Shown here piece after piece: positions 45,129 to 56,429 of a DNA stretch of 64,000 nt. Position 1 is the stretch's first letter; every line of letters begins with the position of its first letter. The stretch covers positions 1,364,001-1,428,000 of the forward strand of contig CBDFHN010000002.1 of NCBI GenBank assembly GCA_965247735.1, given 5' to 3'. Both the position numbers and the translations under genes were made by a program. The notes under the pieces are model-generated. The model did not search any database. It was not told where the DNA came from and saw only the letters and a program-made list of their open reading frames with translations. Source of the stretch: JAOXRU01 sp965247735. Its GTDB lineage: Bacteria > Bacteroidota > Bacteroidia > Flavobacteriales > Flavobacteriaceae.

Positions 45129-45320
45129 ATGAATAAAGGAACAGTAAAATTCTTCAACGAAGCAAAAGGCTTCGGATTTATAACAGAAGAAGGTTCAAGC
45201 AAAGAACATTTTGTACACATCTCTGGATTGATCGATGAAATTCGTGAAGGTGATCAAGTAGAATTTGAACTCACAGAAGGAAAAAAAGGATTAAACGCAG
45301 TAAATGTAAAAGTTATCTAG
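45129..45320 (+). CDS. Cold shock domain protein
   Basis: A 63-residue single CSD protein binding single-stranded RNA/DNA. RNP1 is KGFGFI and RNP2 is HFVHIS. It is slightly shorter than the usual 66-70 residues. A 189-bp gap upstream, after the DUF349 terminator, leaves room for the long leader typical of cold-shock mRNAs. It is followed by its own terminator. Confidence 0.95.
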   Translation: MNKGTVKFFNEAKGFGFITEEGSSKEHFVHISGLIDEIREGDQVEFELTEGKKGLNAVNVKVI

Positions 45321-45342
45321 CCACTTTTTGATTAAATAACAA

Positions 45343-45379
45343 AGCCCCTTAGTAAATTATGCTAAGGGGCTATTTTTTT
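45343..45379 (+). terminator. Rho-independent terminator of the cold shock gene
   Basis: A perfect 10-bp stem AGCCCCTTAG / CTAAGGGGCT with a 9-nt loop is followed by ATTTTTTT. Confidence 0.92.
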
Positions 45380-45451
45380 GGACTTATCTAAGATTGGATT
45401 GTTTTTGACTCTTTAACTTCTTTGCTTTTTAACTAATTCCTTAAGTTTAAA

Positions 45452-45488
45452 GCAAAAAAAATCCTCAATTACAATGTAATTGAGGATT
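45452..45488 (-). terminator. Rho-independent terminator of the rRNA operon
   Basis: The perfect inverted repeat AATCCTCAATTACA / TGTAATTGAGGATT has an 8-base A-run on its left side, so the minus-strand transcript ends in a U tract, a few bases after 5S rRNA. Confidence 0.9.
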
Positions 45489-45493
45489 CTAAG

Positions 45494-45601
45494 AAAGGCG
45501 ACGACATACTCTCCCACCAGTGGCAGTACCATCTGCGCAAATGGGCTTAACTTCTCTGTTCGGAATGGTAAGAGGTGAGCCCCATCGCTATAATCACCTT
45601 A
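45494..45601 (-). rRNA. rrf: 5S ribosomal RNA
   Basis: The minus strand contains the 5S hallmarks CCGAACAGAGAAGTTAAGCC, GATGGTACTGCC and GGGAGAGTA, with complementary ends (AAGGTGATTA... / ...GTCGCCTT). It has about the normal length of 108 nt. It is the last gene of the rRNA operon. Confidence 0.95.
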
Positions 45602-45614
45602 AGTCTTTAGTGGT

Positions 45615-45674
45615 CAGTTTTGGGTAATCAGTATTCAGTTCTCACCGTGTACTGCTACTGTTAACTGCCAACTA
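45615..45674. repeat. CAGT/ACTG heptad array in the 23S-5S spacer
   Basis: CAGT occurs at 45615, 45629 and 45636 (steps of 14 and 7 bp); the complement ACTG at 45651, 45657 and 45664, then ACTA at 45671 (steps 6, 7, 7). The block is a loose inverted repeat made of 7-bp words, and it resembles the arrays in the other two spacers of this operon. Confidence 0.75.
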
Positions 45675-45751
45675 TATATAAGTTAACATACTGAGATAAA
45701 TGATTTTGATTTTTGATCGAATAGTTTATAAAATAAAAAGAGCGTACAATA

Positions 45752-48574
<2,823 letters not shown>

Positions 48575-48663
48575 TTATTGTACTATTATTCTCTTATTTA
48601 TTTTCTACTCGTTCAAATTATTGTCTGATCTCTCTAACAATAATTTTCTCGTATTCTTTTATC

Positions 48664-48680
48664 TCAATATGTCAATGAAC
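48664..48680 (-). promoter_or_regulatory. boxA-like motif before 23S rRNA
   Basis: The transcript reads GTTCATTGACATATTGA. A 16-of-17 match, GTTCATTGAAATATTGA, lies before 16S (50797-50781). The core GTTCATTNA also occurs at 48959-48951, 51051-51043 and 51154-51146. The placement before each mature rRNA fits a transcription antitermination or processing signal. Confidence 0.45.
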
Positions 48681-48694
48681 GTTTATTTAGTCCG

Positions 48695-48755
48695 CAGTGA
48701 TCAGTGGTCAGTTGGCAGTAAAAAACTGCTTCCCGTATACTGCTACTGCATACTA
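48695..48755. repeat. CAGT/ACTG heptad array in the tRNA-Ala-23S spacer
   Basis: CAGT occurs at 48695, 48702, 48709 and 48716, exactly every 7 bp. ACTG follows at 48725, 48739 and 48745, then ACTA at 48752 (steps 14, 6, 7). The right half TACTGCTACTG is identical to that of the array at 45615-45674. Confidence 0.8.
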
Positions 48756-48761
48756 ATTTTG

Positions 48762-48835
48762 TGGAGAATATCGGAGTCGAACCGATGACCTCCTGCGTGC
48801 AAGGCAGGCGCTCTAGCCAGCTGAGCTAATCCCCC
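48762..48835 (-). tRNA. tRNA-Ala (TGC)
   Basis: The minus-strand cloverleaf starts GGGGGATTAGCTCAGCTGG, has anticodon stem CCTGC/GCAGG around CTTGCAC (anticodon TGC), T-loop TTCGACT and acceptor end ATTCTCC plus discriminator A. CCA is not encoded. This is the usual position between tRNA-Ile and 23S. Confidence 0.97.
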
Positions 48836-48841
48836 GTTTTT

Positions 48842-48928
48842 AAGTTGGCTGTCCCGTATTCAGTAATCAGTCTATATTTGACGTACTGCGTACTGCAAAC
48901 TGCGTACTGTAAACTGGTTTCCCAACTT
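48842..48928. repeat. CAGT/ACTG heptad array in the tRNA-Ile-tRNA-Ala spacer
   Basis: CAGT at 48861 and 48868; ACTG at 48885, 48892, 48899, 48906 and 48913, all steps exactly 7 bp, with variable triplets CGT, CAA, CGT, TAA. The block is framed by AAGTTGG (48842-48848) and its complement CCAACTT (48922-48928), so the whole 87 bp can fold on itself. Confidence 0.85.
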
Positions 48929-48992
48929 CTAAAATTTCCTTCTATTCTTTTTAATGAACGTGTGATAATAAATTATCAATTCCTTTTTTTTG

Positions 48993-49066
48993 TAGTCCCA
49001 GGCAGACTCGAACTGCCGACCTCTACATTATCAGTGTAGCGCTCTAACCAGCTGAGCTATGGGACT
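48993..49066 (-). tRNA. tRNA-Ile (GAT)
   Basis: The minus-strand cloverleaf starts AGTCCCATAGCTCAGCTGG, has anticodon stem CTACA/TGTAG around CTGATAA (anticodon GAT), T-loop TTCGAGT and acceptor end TGGGACT plus A. CCA is not encoded. Confidence 0.97.
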
Positions 49067-49146
49067 TCATAACTTTAATATTTAATACAGCTTTAAGCAA
49101 GTCCATCATCTTTTAAAATGATCTTATTTTTAATTATCTACTCTAG

Positions 49147-50667
<1,521 letters not shown>

Positions 50668-50780
50668 TAATCTTAAATATAATTTAGTATCAACAATTAA
50701 AATTTAAACCTTCTCTACTCAATAATGGTCTTACTTAATTTTGTCTCGAAATTATATATCGCTATATAATTTCTGCTGTA

Positions 50781-50797
50781 TCAATATTTCAATGAAC
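50781..50797 (-). promoter_or_regulatory. boxA-like motif in the 16S leader
   Basis: The transcript reads GTTCATTGAAATATTGA, differing at one base from the motif before 23S. See the entry at 48664. Confidence 0.45.
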
Positions 50798-50879
50798 TCT
50801 TTAAAAACAGTATTAAGTCTTTAGTATTATGTACTAAATAAAAAACTTGTACTCTACTATATAATCAATACTTATTTGT

Positions 50880-50938
50880 GAAATTACTAGACTCGAACTA
50901 GTGGGCTTTTTTAACATTAAAACCCTTTCCAAAATTTC
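50880..50938 (-). ncRNA. tRNA-like fold in the rRNA leader
   Basis: Fifty-nine nucleotides of the leader transcript can form an acceptor-like stem GAAATT/AATTTC and a middle hairpin (GGGTTTT with AAAAAGCCC). They also form a perfect T-arm look-alike ACTAG-TTCGAGT-CTAGT with the 7-nt T-loop sequence TTCGAGT. A D-arm is missing and no normal anticodon arm is evident, so it is not a working tRNA. It lies about 25 nt after the predicted P1 transcription start. Confidence 0.45.
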
Positions 50939-50969
50939 GTTTCGCTGTTGCTCTCTCGCTAAGCGGCTG

Positions 50970-50999
50970 CAAACATACAAACTCTTTTTTAACTGACAA
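50970..50999 (-). promoter_or_regulatory. rRNA promoter P1 (TTG-19-TATGTTTG)
   Basis: The minus strand reads TTG (50999-50997), a 19-bp spacer, TATGTTTG (50977-50970), then CAGCCGCTTAGCG. It is the promoter nearest to 16S. Confidence 0.85.
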
Positions 51000-51073
51000 C
51001 TTTATTTTTAAAGTTTTTTTTAGTTTGTTTTTACAGTATTTCTCAATGAACTTTTTCCTTAAATACGGGGCTG

Positions 51074-51105
51074 CAAATGTACTGCTTTTATTTCATATAA
51101 AACAA
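51074..51105 (-). promoter_or_regulatory. rRNA promoter P2 (TTG-21-TACATTTG)
   Basis: The minus strand reads TTG (51105-51103), a 21-bp spacer, TACATTTG (51081-51074), then CAGCCCCGTATTT. The start region is GC-rich like P1 and P3. Confidence 0.75.
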
Positions 51106-51195
51106 AAATAATTTTAAGTTTTATTTGCAATTTTTTTACCCAATCTTAATGAACGTTTGCCTTGTTACTAACTCTCGTTTGTCCCTTAGCGGCTG

Positions 51196-51225
51196 CAAAG
51201 ATACACGCCTTTTTAATTCCCACAA
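51196..51225 (-). promoter_or_regulatory. rRNA promoter P3 (TTG-19-TATCTTTG)
   Basis: The minus strand reads TTG (51225-51223), a 19-bp spacer, TATCTTTG (51203-51196), then CAGCCGCTAAGGG. It is the most distal of three tandem promoters. Confidence 0.85.
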
Positions 51226-51790
51226 GGGTTTTTGAATTCTTTTTTTGAGCATTCTAAAAACACCTGCTTAACATACTAGAAACCTTGGCTTTATATTTGA
51301 TCTTTTTTTTGGATTGCAATACTTTCTTAAAGCATAATAAAAACGGATTATGAATTGTTCCTTTTTTACTCTCACTATTTGCTCTTTGTTTAGTAGGTAC
51401 TACACAGTTCTATTGAATAATATCGTGTGTTCATTTTTTCCATTGATGAAAAAACGAACCAAAAAAATCTAGACTGCATTTAAGAAAACAAAATTCCTAA
51501 TCCTCATCGCTAAATTATAGGAACTCGCTGCGCTCAAACAGCCTTGACACCAATAAAACCTCAAAACAATTGCTAATCTAATATTTTTGAATCCTTTCTT
51601 TTCCTAATAAAATAGAACTATAGCTATGGCTATGCTTAGATTTTATTAATCAATTAAGAATCCAAAACCTGATTACCTTAACTTCTTATTTTAAAATTTA
51701 ATCGGTGTTGATTTTAACGCTCTCTGCGGTTGCAATTTTATATTTTCTTAACTGAGGTCATTGGGATTACCCCAAGGTTGTTTTTTACTT
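51226..51790. other. Gene-free AT-rich region upstream of the rRNA promoters
   Basis: No credible coding frame. It contains GGAACTCGCTGCGCTCAAAC near 51520, a phrase I recall as recurring between genes in flavobacterial genomes, and an imperfect inverted repeat TAATAAAAT...ATTTTATTA at about 51605-51649. I see no intact mobile element. Confidence 0.4.
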
Positions 51791-52310
51791 GCTTAGAAGC
51801 GGAACTACTTACTCGGATGGCTAGGAGACAAGATACAAGACTGCTTAATCGGATACTGCTTACTCTGCTCGTAAAAGAAGATAGAGAATAGACTGCCTAC
51901 TCGAAGCCTATAAAAGACGCAAAAATCAAGATACAAGAGGCTAGACTGCTTACTCACACTCTAAAAAAGAGAAAAGAAAATAGAGGATAGATTGCCTACT
52001 CGAAGCCTATAAAAGATGCAAAAATCAAGATACAAGAGGCTAGACTGCTTACTCGGATGGGAGTAGAAAAAAGAAAATAGAGAATAGACTGCTTACTCGA
52101 AGCCTATAAAAAACGCAAAAATCAAGATACAAGAGGCTAGACCGCTTACTCGGATGGTAAAAGAGGAAAGAAGATAGAGAATAGATTGCTTACTCGAAGC
52201 CTATAAAAGACGTAAAAATCAAGATACAAGAGGTAAGACTGCTTACTCGGATGTCTCTTCTAGGCATTAGCCAATAGCGAAAAGGCAATAGTTTGCTTAC
52301 TCCGACGGTT
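51791..52310. repeat. Array of ~97-bp repeats built on a GACTGCTTACTCGGATGG-like word
   Basis: Units starting GAYTGCYTACTCGAAGCC begin at about 51891, 51990, 52087 and 52184 (spacing 99, 97, 97 bp). Each holds CTATAAAAGACGC, then AAAATCAAGATACAAGAGGC, then a second GACTGCTTACTCGGATGG-type word, then a purine-rich stretch ending AGATAGAGAATA. Degenerate words flank the array. The top strand is strongly purine-rich. There is no coding frame. Confidence 0.8.
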
Positions 52311-52538
52311 AAGAAAACAAGAGAATAGAGTATAGATCCGTACTCTTATATATATAGTGTTGGAAAACGAATATACATATTATGATTAGCTAGGTTTTAT
52401 GACCACTGACATAATTAAAACCCATTGTGCCGATAATCAACACTTTATCTTAGTGAAAAACAAAATTTCAGCTATTTTTGTAGGAGGACTACAAAATTTA
52501 CGAGGGCTTCCGCAACCGTTGCGGACGAGATTGTTAGT
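52311..52538. other. Gene-free spacer
   Basis: AT-rich DNA without a credible gene. TATATATATAGTGT near 52350 recurs near 53468, just before thrS. The right end (CGCAACCGTTGCGG, an inverted repeat near 52511) leads into the 82-bp repeats. Confidence 0.35.
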
Positions 52539-52702
52539 CAACATTATCACCAGGCGCGATATTGTGTAGAATTTCAACTATACAATATTACCCTGCACGA
52601 TAGTAAGTGGAATTGTCCGCCAACATTATCACCCTGCGTTATATTGGGAGCAATTGCTACTATACATATAGTCCCTGCACTATAGCGGGCGCCATTGCTT
52701 GG
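52539..52702. repeat. Two tandem ~82-bp palindromic repeats
   Basis: Copies start at 52539 and 52621, both with CAACATTATCACC. They share the order ...GCG-ATATTG, a hairpin around ACTATAC, CCCTGCAC-ATAG and ATTG. The second copy contains the nested palindromes GCAATTGC and CTATACATATAG inside GGGA...TCCC. Identity is partial, so the duplication is old or the spacing is constrained. Confidence 0.6.
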
Positions 52703-53300
52703 TTACAATTGCTAAAACAAGGGTTGCGTATGTTTTTATAAACCTATAACTTCTATAAATACAATATCTAGATTGTTAGTTGTTTTATTCTGGATTTGAC
52801 AAAGCAACCTCACTTTTGTTTGCTTTGACCGCTAAGTCGGGAGACTTTGCGGAGCGGGGGTCGGGAAGAAAAAGGTGATAGAGACAAGATACAAGACTGC
52901 TACTCGGACGGAGAAGAAAAAGAGGAAAGAAGATAGAGAATAGACTGCTCACTCGAATGGAATTCTAGGTAATAAGGAAAAGCGAAGTGCGAATAGTGCT
53001 TACTCGCATGAGGGAAGAAAAAAGAAGATAGATGATAGACTGCTTATTCGAATGGAATTCTAGGAAATAAAGAAAACAGAAATGCCAACAAAGAAACTTT
53101 TAGTTAATGAGGTAGTCTTGATTCTTGTTTCTCTGTTTTCCTTATTTTTTAAGATTAGGAGTAAGCCTTATTGACTATTGGCTATTGGCTAATTAACTTT
53201 TTCCCTTTTAACTCTCCTTTACACTTTTGACCAATGGCTAGCTTAAAATACTCCACAAATTATCAACAATTAATAAGAAGTAACATTATATAAGTACAGA
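52703..53300. repeat. Gene-free region with a GNRA-loop hairpin and further dispersed repeat words
   Basis: A 10-bp stem CCGCTAAGTC / GACTTTGCGG (one T-T mismatch) with tetraloop GGGA lies at 52829-52852. From about 52880 to 53060 the words ACAAGATACAAGACTGCTAC, AGATAGAGAATAGACTGCTC, GTGCTTACTCGCATG and GACTGCTTATTCGAATGG repeat the theme of the 51.8-52.3 kb array, interleaved with a GAATGGAATTCTAGG word seen twice. At 53177-53192 TATTGGC is repeated with a 7-bp step. There is no gene. Confidence 0.6.
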
Positions 53301-53380
53301 TGCCTAGCCCAGATTGATACGGCAGCTTTTGAGAGGTACGAACAAAACTATAGTGGAAAGCTGGAAATTGCTCCTGAAAG
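53301..53380 (+). ncRNA. Probable structured RNA, resembles the flavo-1-type intergenic element
   Basis: The sequence reads TGCCTAGCCCAGATTGATAC, then CAGCTTTT, then GTGGAAAGCTGGAAATTGCTCC. CAGCTTT pairs with AAAGCTG across a 25-nt loop. From memory, the order CTAGCCC-GAT-...-ATCCTTTT-...-GCGGA-AGC-GGAAA-GCTCC is a recurrent intergenic RNA of Flavobacteriaceae, which may be the flavo-1 motif. I cannot confirm this without a covariance search. It lies about 150 bp before thrS; the strand is the one matching the remembered motif. Confidence 0.5.
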
Positions 53381-53498
53381 AAATTATCGTTATCAGAAAA
53401 ACACAATCACAAAACTCTTATCTACCAAATATGGAACAAACATTGGCTGAAAAAAATAATTATACCTATATATATAGTGTAGAAATTTAGAATTCTAA

Positions 53499-53506
53499 TA
53501 TCTTTG
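53499..53506 (+). promoter_or_regulatory. -7 promoter box of thrS
   Basis: TATCTTTG, an exact TAnnTTTG match 22 bp before the ATG at 53529. No TTG is seen at 19-bp spacing. Confidence 0.6.
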
Positions 53507-53528
53507 TGAACTTATAAATAATGGTTTG

Positions 53529-55469
53529 ATGATTAATATTACTTTACCTGACGGAAGCGTTAGAGAATTTGAGCAGAATAGCACTCCCATGGATGTTGCG
53601 AAAAACATAAGTGAAGGCTTTGCTAGAAATGTAATTTCGGCGAGTTTTAATGGCAACACTATAGAAACCACTACCCCATTAACTACAGATGGGGCGTTGA
53701 CGTTATTCACCTTTAATGATGAAGATGGTAAAAAAGCTTTTTGGCATTCTTCTGCTCATGTATTAGCACAGGCTATTTTAGAATTTCATCCTAATGCAAA
53801 ACTGACTATTGGTCCTGCTATTGAGAATGGATTTTATTATGATATTGATTTAGGTGATAACACTATTTCTGAAAAAGATTTTAAGCAAATTGAAACGAAG
53901 TTTATAGAATTGGCTCGTGGGAAATTTGAGTTTTCTTTACGTTCTGTTTCTAAGGCTGATGCTTTGGCTTACTACACTAAAGAAAACAACGAATATAAGG
54001 TTGAACTAATTGAAGGGCTAACCGATGGTGACATTACTTTTTGCGACCATAGTAATTTTACAGATCTATGCCGTGGTGGGCATATTCCAAACACTGGAAT
54101 TATAAAAGCCGTAAAAGTAATGAGTGTTGCTGGCGCATATTGGCGTGGTGATGAAAAAAACAAACAGTTAACTCGTATCTATGGTATTTCTTTTCCTAAG
54201 CAAAAGATGCTTACAGAATACTTGGCTTTATTAGAAGAAGCAAAAAAGAGAGATCACAGAAAACTGGGTAAAGAATTGGAGTTGTTTACTTTTTCTCAGA
54301 AAGTAGGACAAGGTTTACCGTTATGGCTTCCTAAAGGAGCTGCACTTAGAGACCGATTAGAGCAATTTTTAAAAAAGACACAAAAGAAAGCAGGCTACCA
54401 AATGGTAGTTACGCCACATATTGGTAACAAAGAGCTATATGTTACTTCTGGACATTATGAAAAATATGGAGAAGACAGTTTCCAACCTATAAAAACACCG
54501 AACGAAGGAGAAGAGTTTTTATTAAAACCTATGAACTGCCCTCACCATTGTGAAATTTATAACGCCAAACAATGGAGCTATAAAGATTTACCACAACGTT
54601 TTGCAGAATTCGGTACAGTTTATCGATATGAGCAAAGTGGAGAGCTTCATGGATTAACAAGAGTACGTGGTTTTACTCAAGATGATGCACATATATTTTG
54701 TACTCCTGACCAATTAGACGAGGAATTTAAAAAAGTAATTGACCTTACTTTATATGTTTTAAATTCTTTAGGTTTTGAAAATTTTACTGCTCAGGTTTCT
54801 GTTAGAGATCTAGACAACCCTAGTAAATATATTGGTGACGTTGAAAATTGGGAAAAAGCAGAAAATGCTATCATAAATGCTGCAAAAGAAAAAGGACTCG
54901 ATTATATTGTTGAATCTGGAGAAGCTGCTTTTTATGGTCCGAAACTAGATTTTATGGTTAAGGATGCACTGGGTAGAAAATGGCAATTAGGGACAATACA
55001 GGTTGATTACAACCTTCCTGAGCGTTTTGATCTTACCTACAAAGGTAGTGACAATGAGCTACATAGACCTGTTATGATACATCGCGCTCCATTTGGTAGC
55101 ATGGAACGTTTTATTGCTTTGCTACTAGAACATACTGGAGGAAACTTCCCACTTTGGCTTACTCCAGACCAAGCTATCATATTGTCGCTCAGCGAGAAAT
55201 ATGAAAAATATGCTGAAAAAGTTTTAAAATCCCTAGAAAATCACGAAATTCGCGCCCTTGTCGATCATAGAAATGAAACTATGGGCAAGAAAATTAGAGA
55301 GGCAGAACTACAAAAGATCCCGTATATGCTGATCGTAGGAGAGAATGAAGAGAACGAAGGAACCATTTCTGTTCGTAAACATGGAGGTGAAGATTTAGGA
55401 ACAATAACCATTGAAACCTTTGCCGATTTGGTAAAAAAAGAAATAAATAGTACATTAAAGTCATTTTAA
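53529..55469 (+). CDS. thrS: Threonyl-tRNA synthetase
   Basis: A 646-residue class II aminoacyl-tRNA synthetase. The TGS domain (about 1-60) begins INITLPDGSVREFEQ. The editing/SAD domain (about 65-230) has the metal motif HSSAHVLAQA. The catalytic core has PMNCPHHCEIY (zinc Cys), FGTVYRYEQSGELHGLTRVR (motif 2) and MIHRAPFGSMERFIALLLEH (motif 3). A C-terminal anticodon-binding domain follows. The ATG at 53529 is used; a TTG one codon upstream is in frame. It heads the run thrS-infC-rpmI-rplT, a conserved order. No T-box is seen, as expected outside Gram-positive bacteria. Confidence 0.97.
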   Translation: MINITLPDGSVREFEQNSTPMDVAKNISEGFARNVISASFNGNTIETTTPLTTDGALTLFTFNDEDGKKAFWHSSAHVLAQAILEFHPNAKLTIGPAIENGFYYDIDLGDNTISEKDFKQIETKFIELARGKFEFSLRSVSKADALAYYTKENNEYKVELIEGLTDGDITFCDHSNFTDLCRGGHIPNTGIIKAVKVMSVAGAYWRGDEKNKQLTRIYGISFPKQKMLTEYLALLEEAKKRDHRKLGKELELFTFSQKVGQGLPLWLPKGAALRDRLEQFLKKTQKKAGYQMVVTPHIGNKELYVTSGHYEKYGEDSFQPIKTPNEGEEFLLKPMNCPHHCEIYNAKQWSYKDLPQRFAEFGTVYRYEQSGELHGLTRVRGFTQDDAHIFCTPDQLDEEFKKVIDLTLYVLNSLGFENFTAQVSVRDLDNPSKYIGDVENWEKAENAIINAAKEKGLDYIVESGEAAFYGPKLDFMVKDALGRKWQLGTIQVDYNLPERFDLTYKGSDNELHRPVMIHRAPFGSMERFIALLLEHTGGNFPLWLTPDQAIILSLSEKYEKYAEKVLKSLENHEIRALVDHRNETMGKKIREAELQKIPYMLIVGENEENEGTISVRKHGGEDLGTITIETFADLVKKEINSTLKSF

Positions 55470-55498
55470 AATATAAGTTTAATTAAAATTTTTTAGTC

Positions 55499-56053
55499 AT
55501 AGCAATAAGAAAAAGATACAAGCCCCAACCAAAAAGGGTTAACAAAAACCCCCATAATATCAATAACGACATTAGAGTGCCTAATGTTAGATTGGTTGGA
55601 GACAATGTTGAAGTAGGCGTATACCCTACCAGAAAAGCACTAGAGCTTTCGGAAGAACTGGAACTAGATTTAGTTGAAATTTCTCCAAAAGCAGATCCAC
55701 CTGTTTGTAAAATAATGGACTATAAGAAGTTCTTATTTGAGCAGAAGAAGAGAGACAAAGCTTTAAAATCTAAAGCAACCAAGGTTATTATAAAAGAGAT
55801 CCGTTTTGGACCTCAGACTGATGACCATGATTATGAATTTAAGAAAAAGCATGCTGTAAAATTCCTGCAAGACGGAGCCAAATTAAAGGCCTTTGTTTTC
55901 TTTAAAGGGCGTTCTATAATATACAAAGACCAAGGTCAGATATTATTATTACGTCTAGCACAAGAACTAGAAGAATACGGTAAGGTTGAGCAAATGCCTA
56001 AATTAGAAGGTAAACGTATGATTATGTTTATTGCTCCTAAGAAAACCAAATAA
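55499..56053 (+). CDS. infC: Translation initiation factor IF-3, probable AUA start codon
   Basis: A 184-residue factor that binds the 30S subunit and rejects wrong start codons. The first ordinary start (GTG at 55577) would remove the conserved beginning INNDIRVPNVRLVGDNVEV. The frame is open upstream to a stop at 55484, and the extended protein would start at ATA (55499) reading MAIRKRYKPQPK, which matches the N-termini I recall for flavobacterial IF-3. A rare start codon is well known for infC (AUU in E. coli) and lets IF-3 repress its own synthesis. The IF3 C-domain shows KEIRFGPQTDDHDYEFK and GRSIIYKDQG. It starts 29 bp after thrS. Confidence 0.88.
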   Translation: MAIRKRYKPQPKRVNKNPHNINNDIRVPNVRLVGDNVEVGVYPTRKALELSEELELDLVEISPKADPPVCKIMDYKKFLFEQKKRDKALKSKATKVIIKEIRFGPQTDDHDYEFKKKHAVKFLQDGAKLKAFVFFKGRSIIYKDQGQILLLRLAQELEEYGKVEQMPKLEGKRMIMFIAPKKTK

Positions 56054-56091
56054 AGAGATTAATTAGCGAAATAAATTAATACAGGAAGAAA

Positions 56092-56289
56092 ATGCCTAAG
56101 ATGAAAACAAAATCCAGTGCTAAAAAGCGTTTTAAGCTTACCGGTACTGGTAAAATCAAAAGAAAGCACGCTTTTAAGAGTCATATATTGACAAAAAAAT
56201 CTAAGAAGCGTAAGCTTGCGTTAACTCATAGTGGACTTGTTCACGATCATGATGTTAACAGTATTAAGACTCAATTACGTTTAAAGTAA
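56092..56289 (+). CDS. rpmI: 50S ribosomal protein L35
   Basis: A 65-residue, highly basic ribosomal protein of normal length. Family features: PKMKTKSSAKKRFKLTGTGK at the start and a basic cluster KRKHAFKSHILTKKSKKRK. It lies between infC (38 bp upstream) and rplT, the conserved order. Confidence 0.97.
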   Translation: MPKMKTKSSAKKRFKLTGTGKIKRKHAFKSHILTKKSKKRKLALTHSGLVHDHDVNSIKTQLRLK

Positions 56290-56429
56290 TCGTCTTTTTC
56301 GGTTAAAACAATTTATAAACCCTGGAGTTAGGCCATATATATTTTAGATTGGAAATTTTTGATTGACAATTTGGAAAAATGATTAAGCGTCGATTATCGG
56401 CCGCCTACTACAAAAAAAAAGTAAAAATT

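Noticed and set aside
48695..48928. Possible CRISPR-like array in the rRNA spacers
   Set aside because: The repeated unit is only 4 bp with 3-bp variable parts, and it inverts in the middle. There are no 25-40 bp repeats or spacers and no cas genes.
50880..50938. A functional tRNA gene in the leader
   Set aside because: D-arm missing, total length 59 nt, no recognisable anticodon arm.
52539..52702. Integron attC sites
   Set aside because: No GTTRRRY core sites or simple R/L boxes in the right order, no gene cassettes and no integrase gene in the window.
51226..53500. Degraded transposase or prophage gene in the gene-free 2.3 kb
   Set aside because: No frame of useful length and no recognisable motif in any of the six frames; only short repeats are seen.
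53281..53528. T-box or riboswitch upstream of thrS
   Set aside because: No T-box sequence or terminator/antiterminator pair is visible; the structured block there fits a different, flavobacterial element.
56290..56429. L20 leader regulating rplT
   Set aside because: The 140-bp gap is suggestive, but I could only draw weak, gapped pairings (around GTTAGGCC and GGCCGCCTAC), not enough to annotate.
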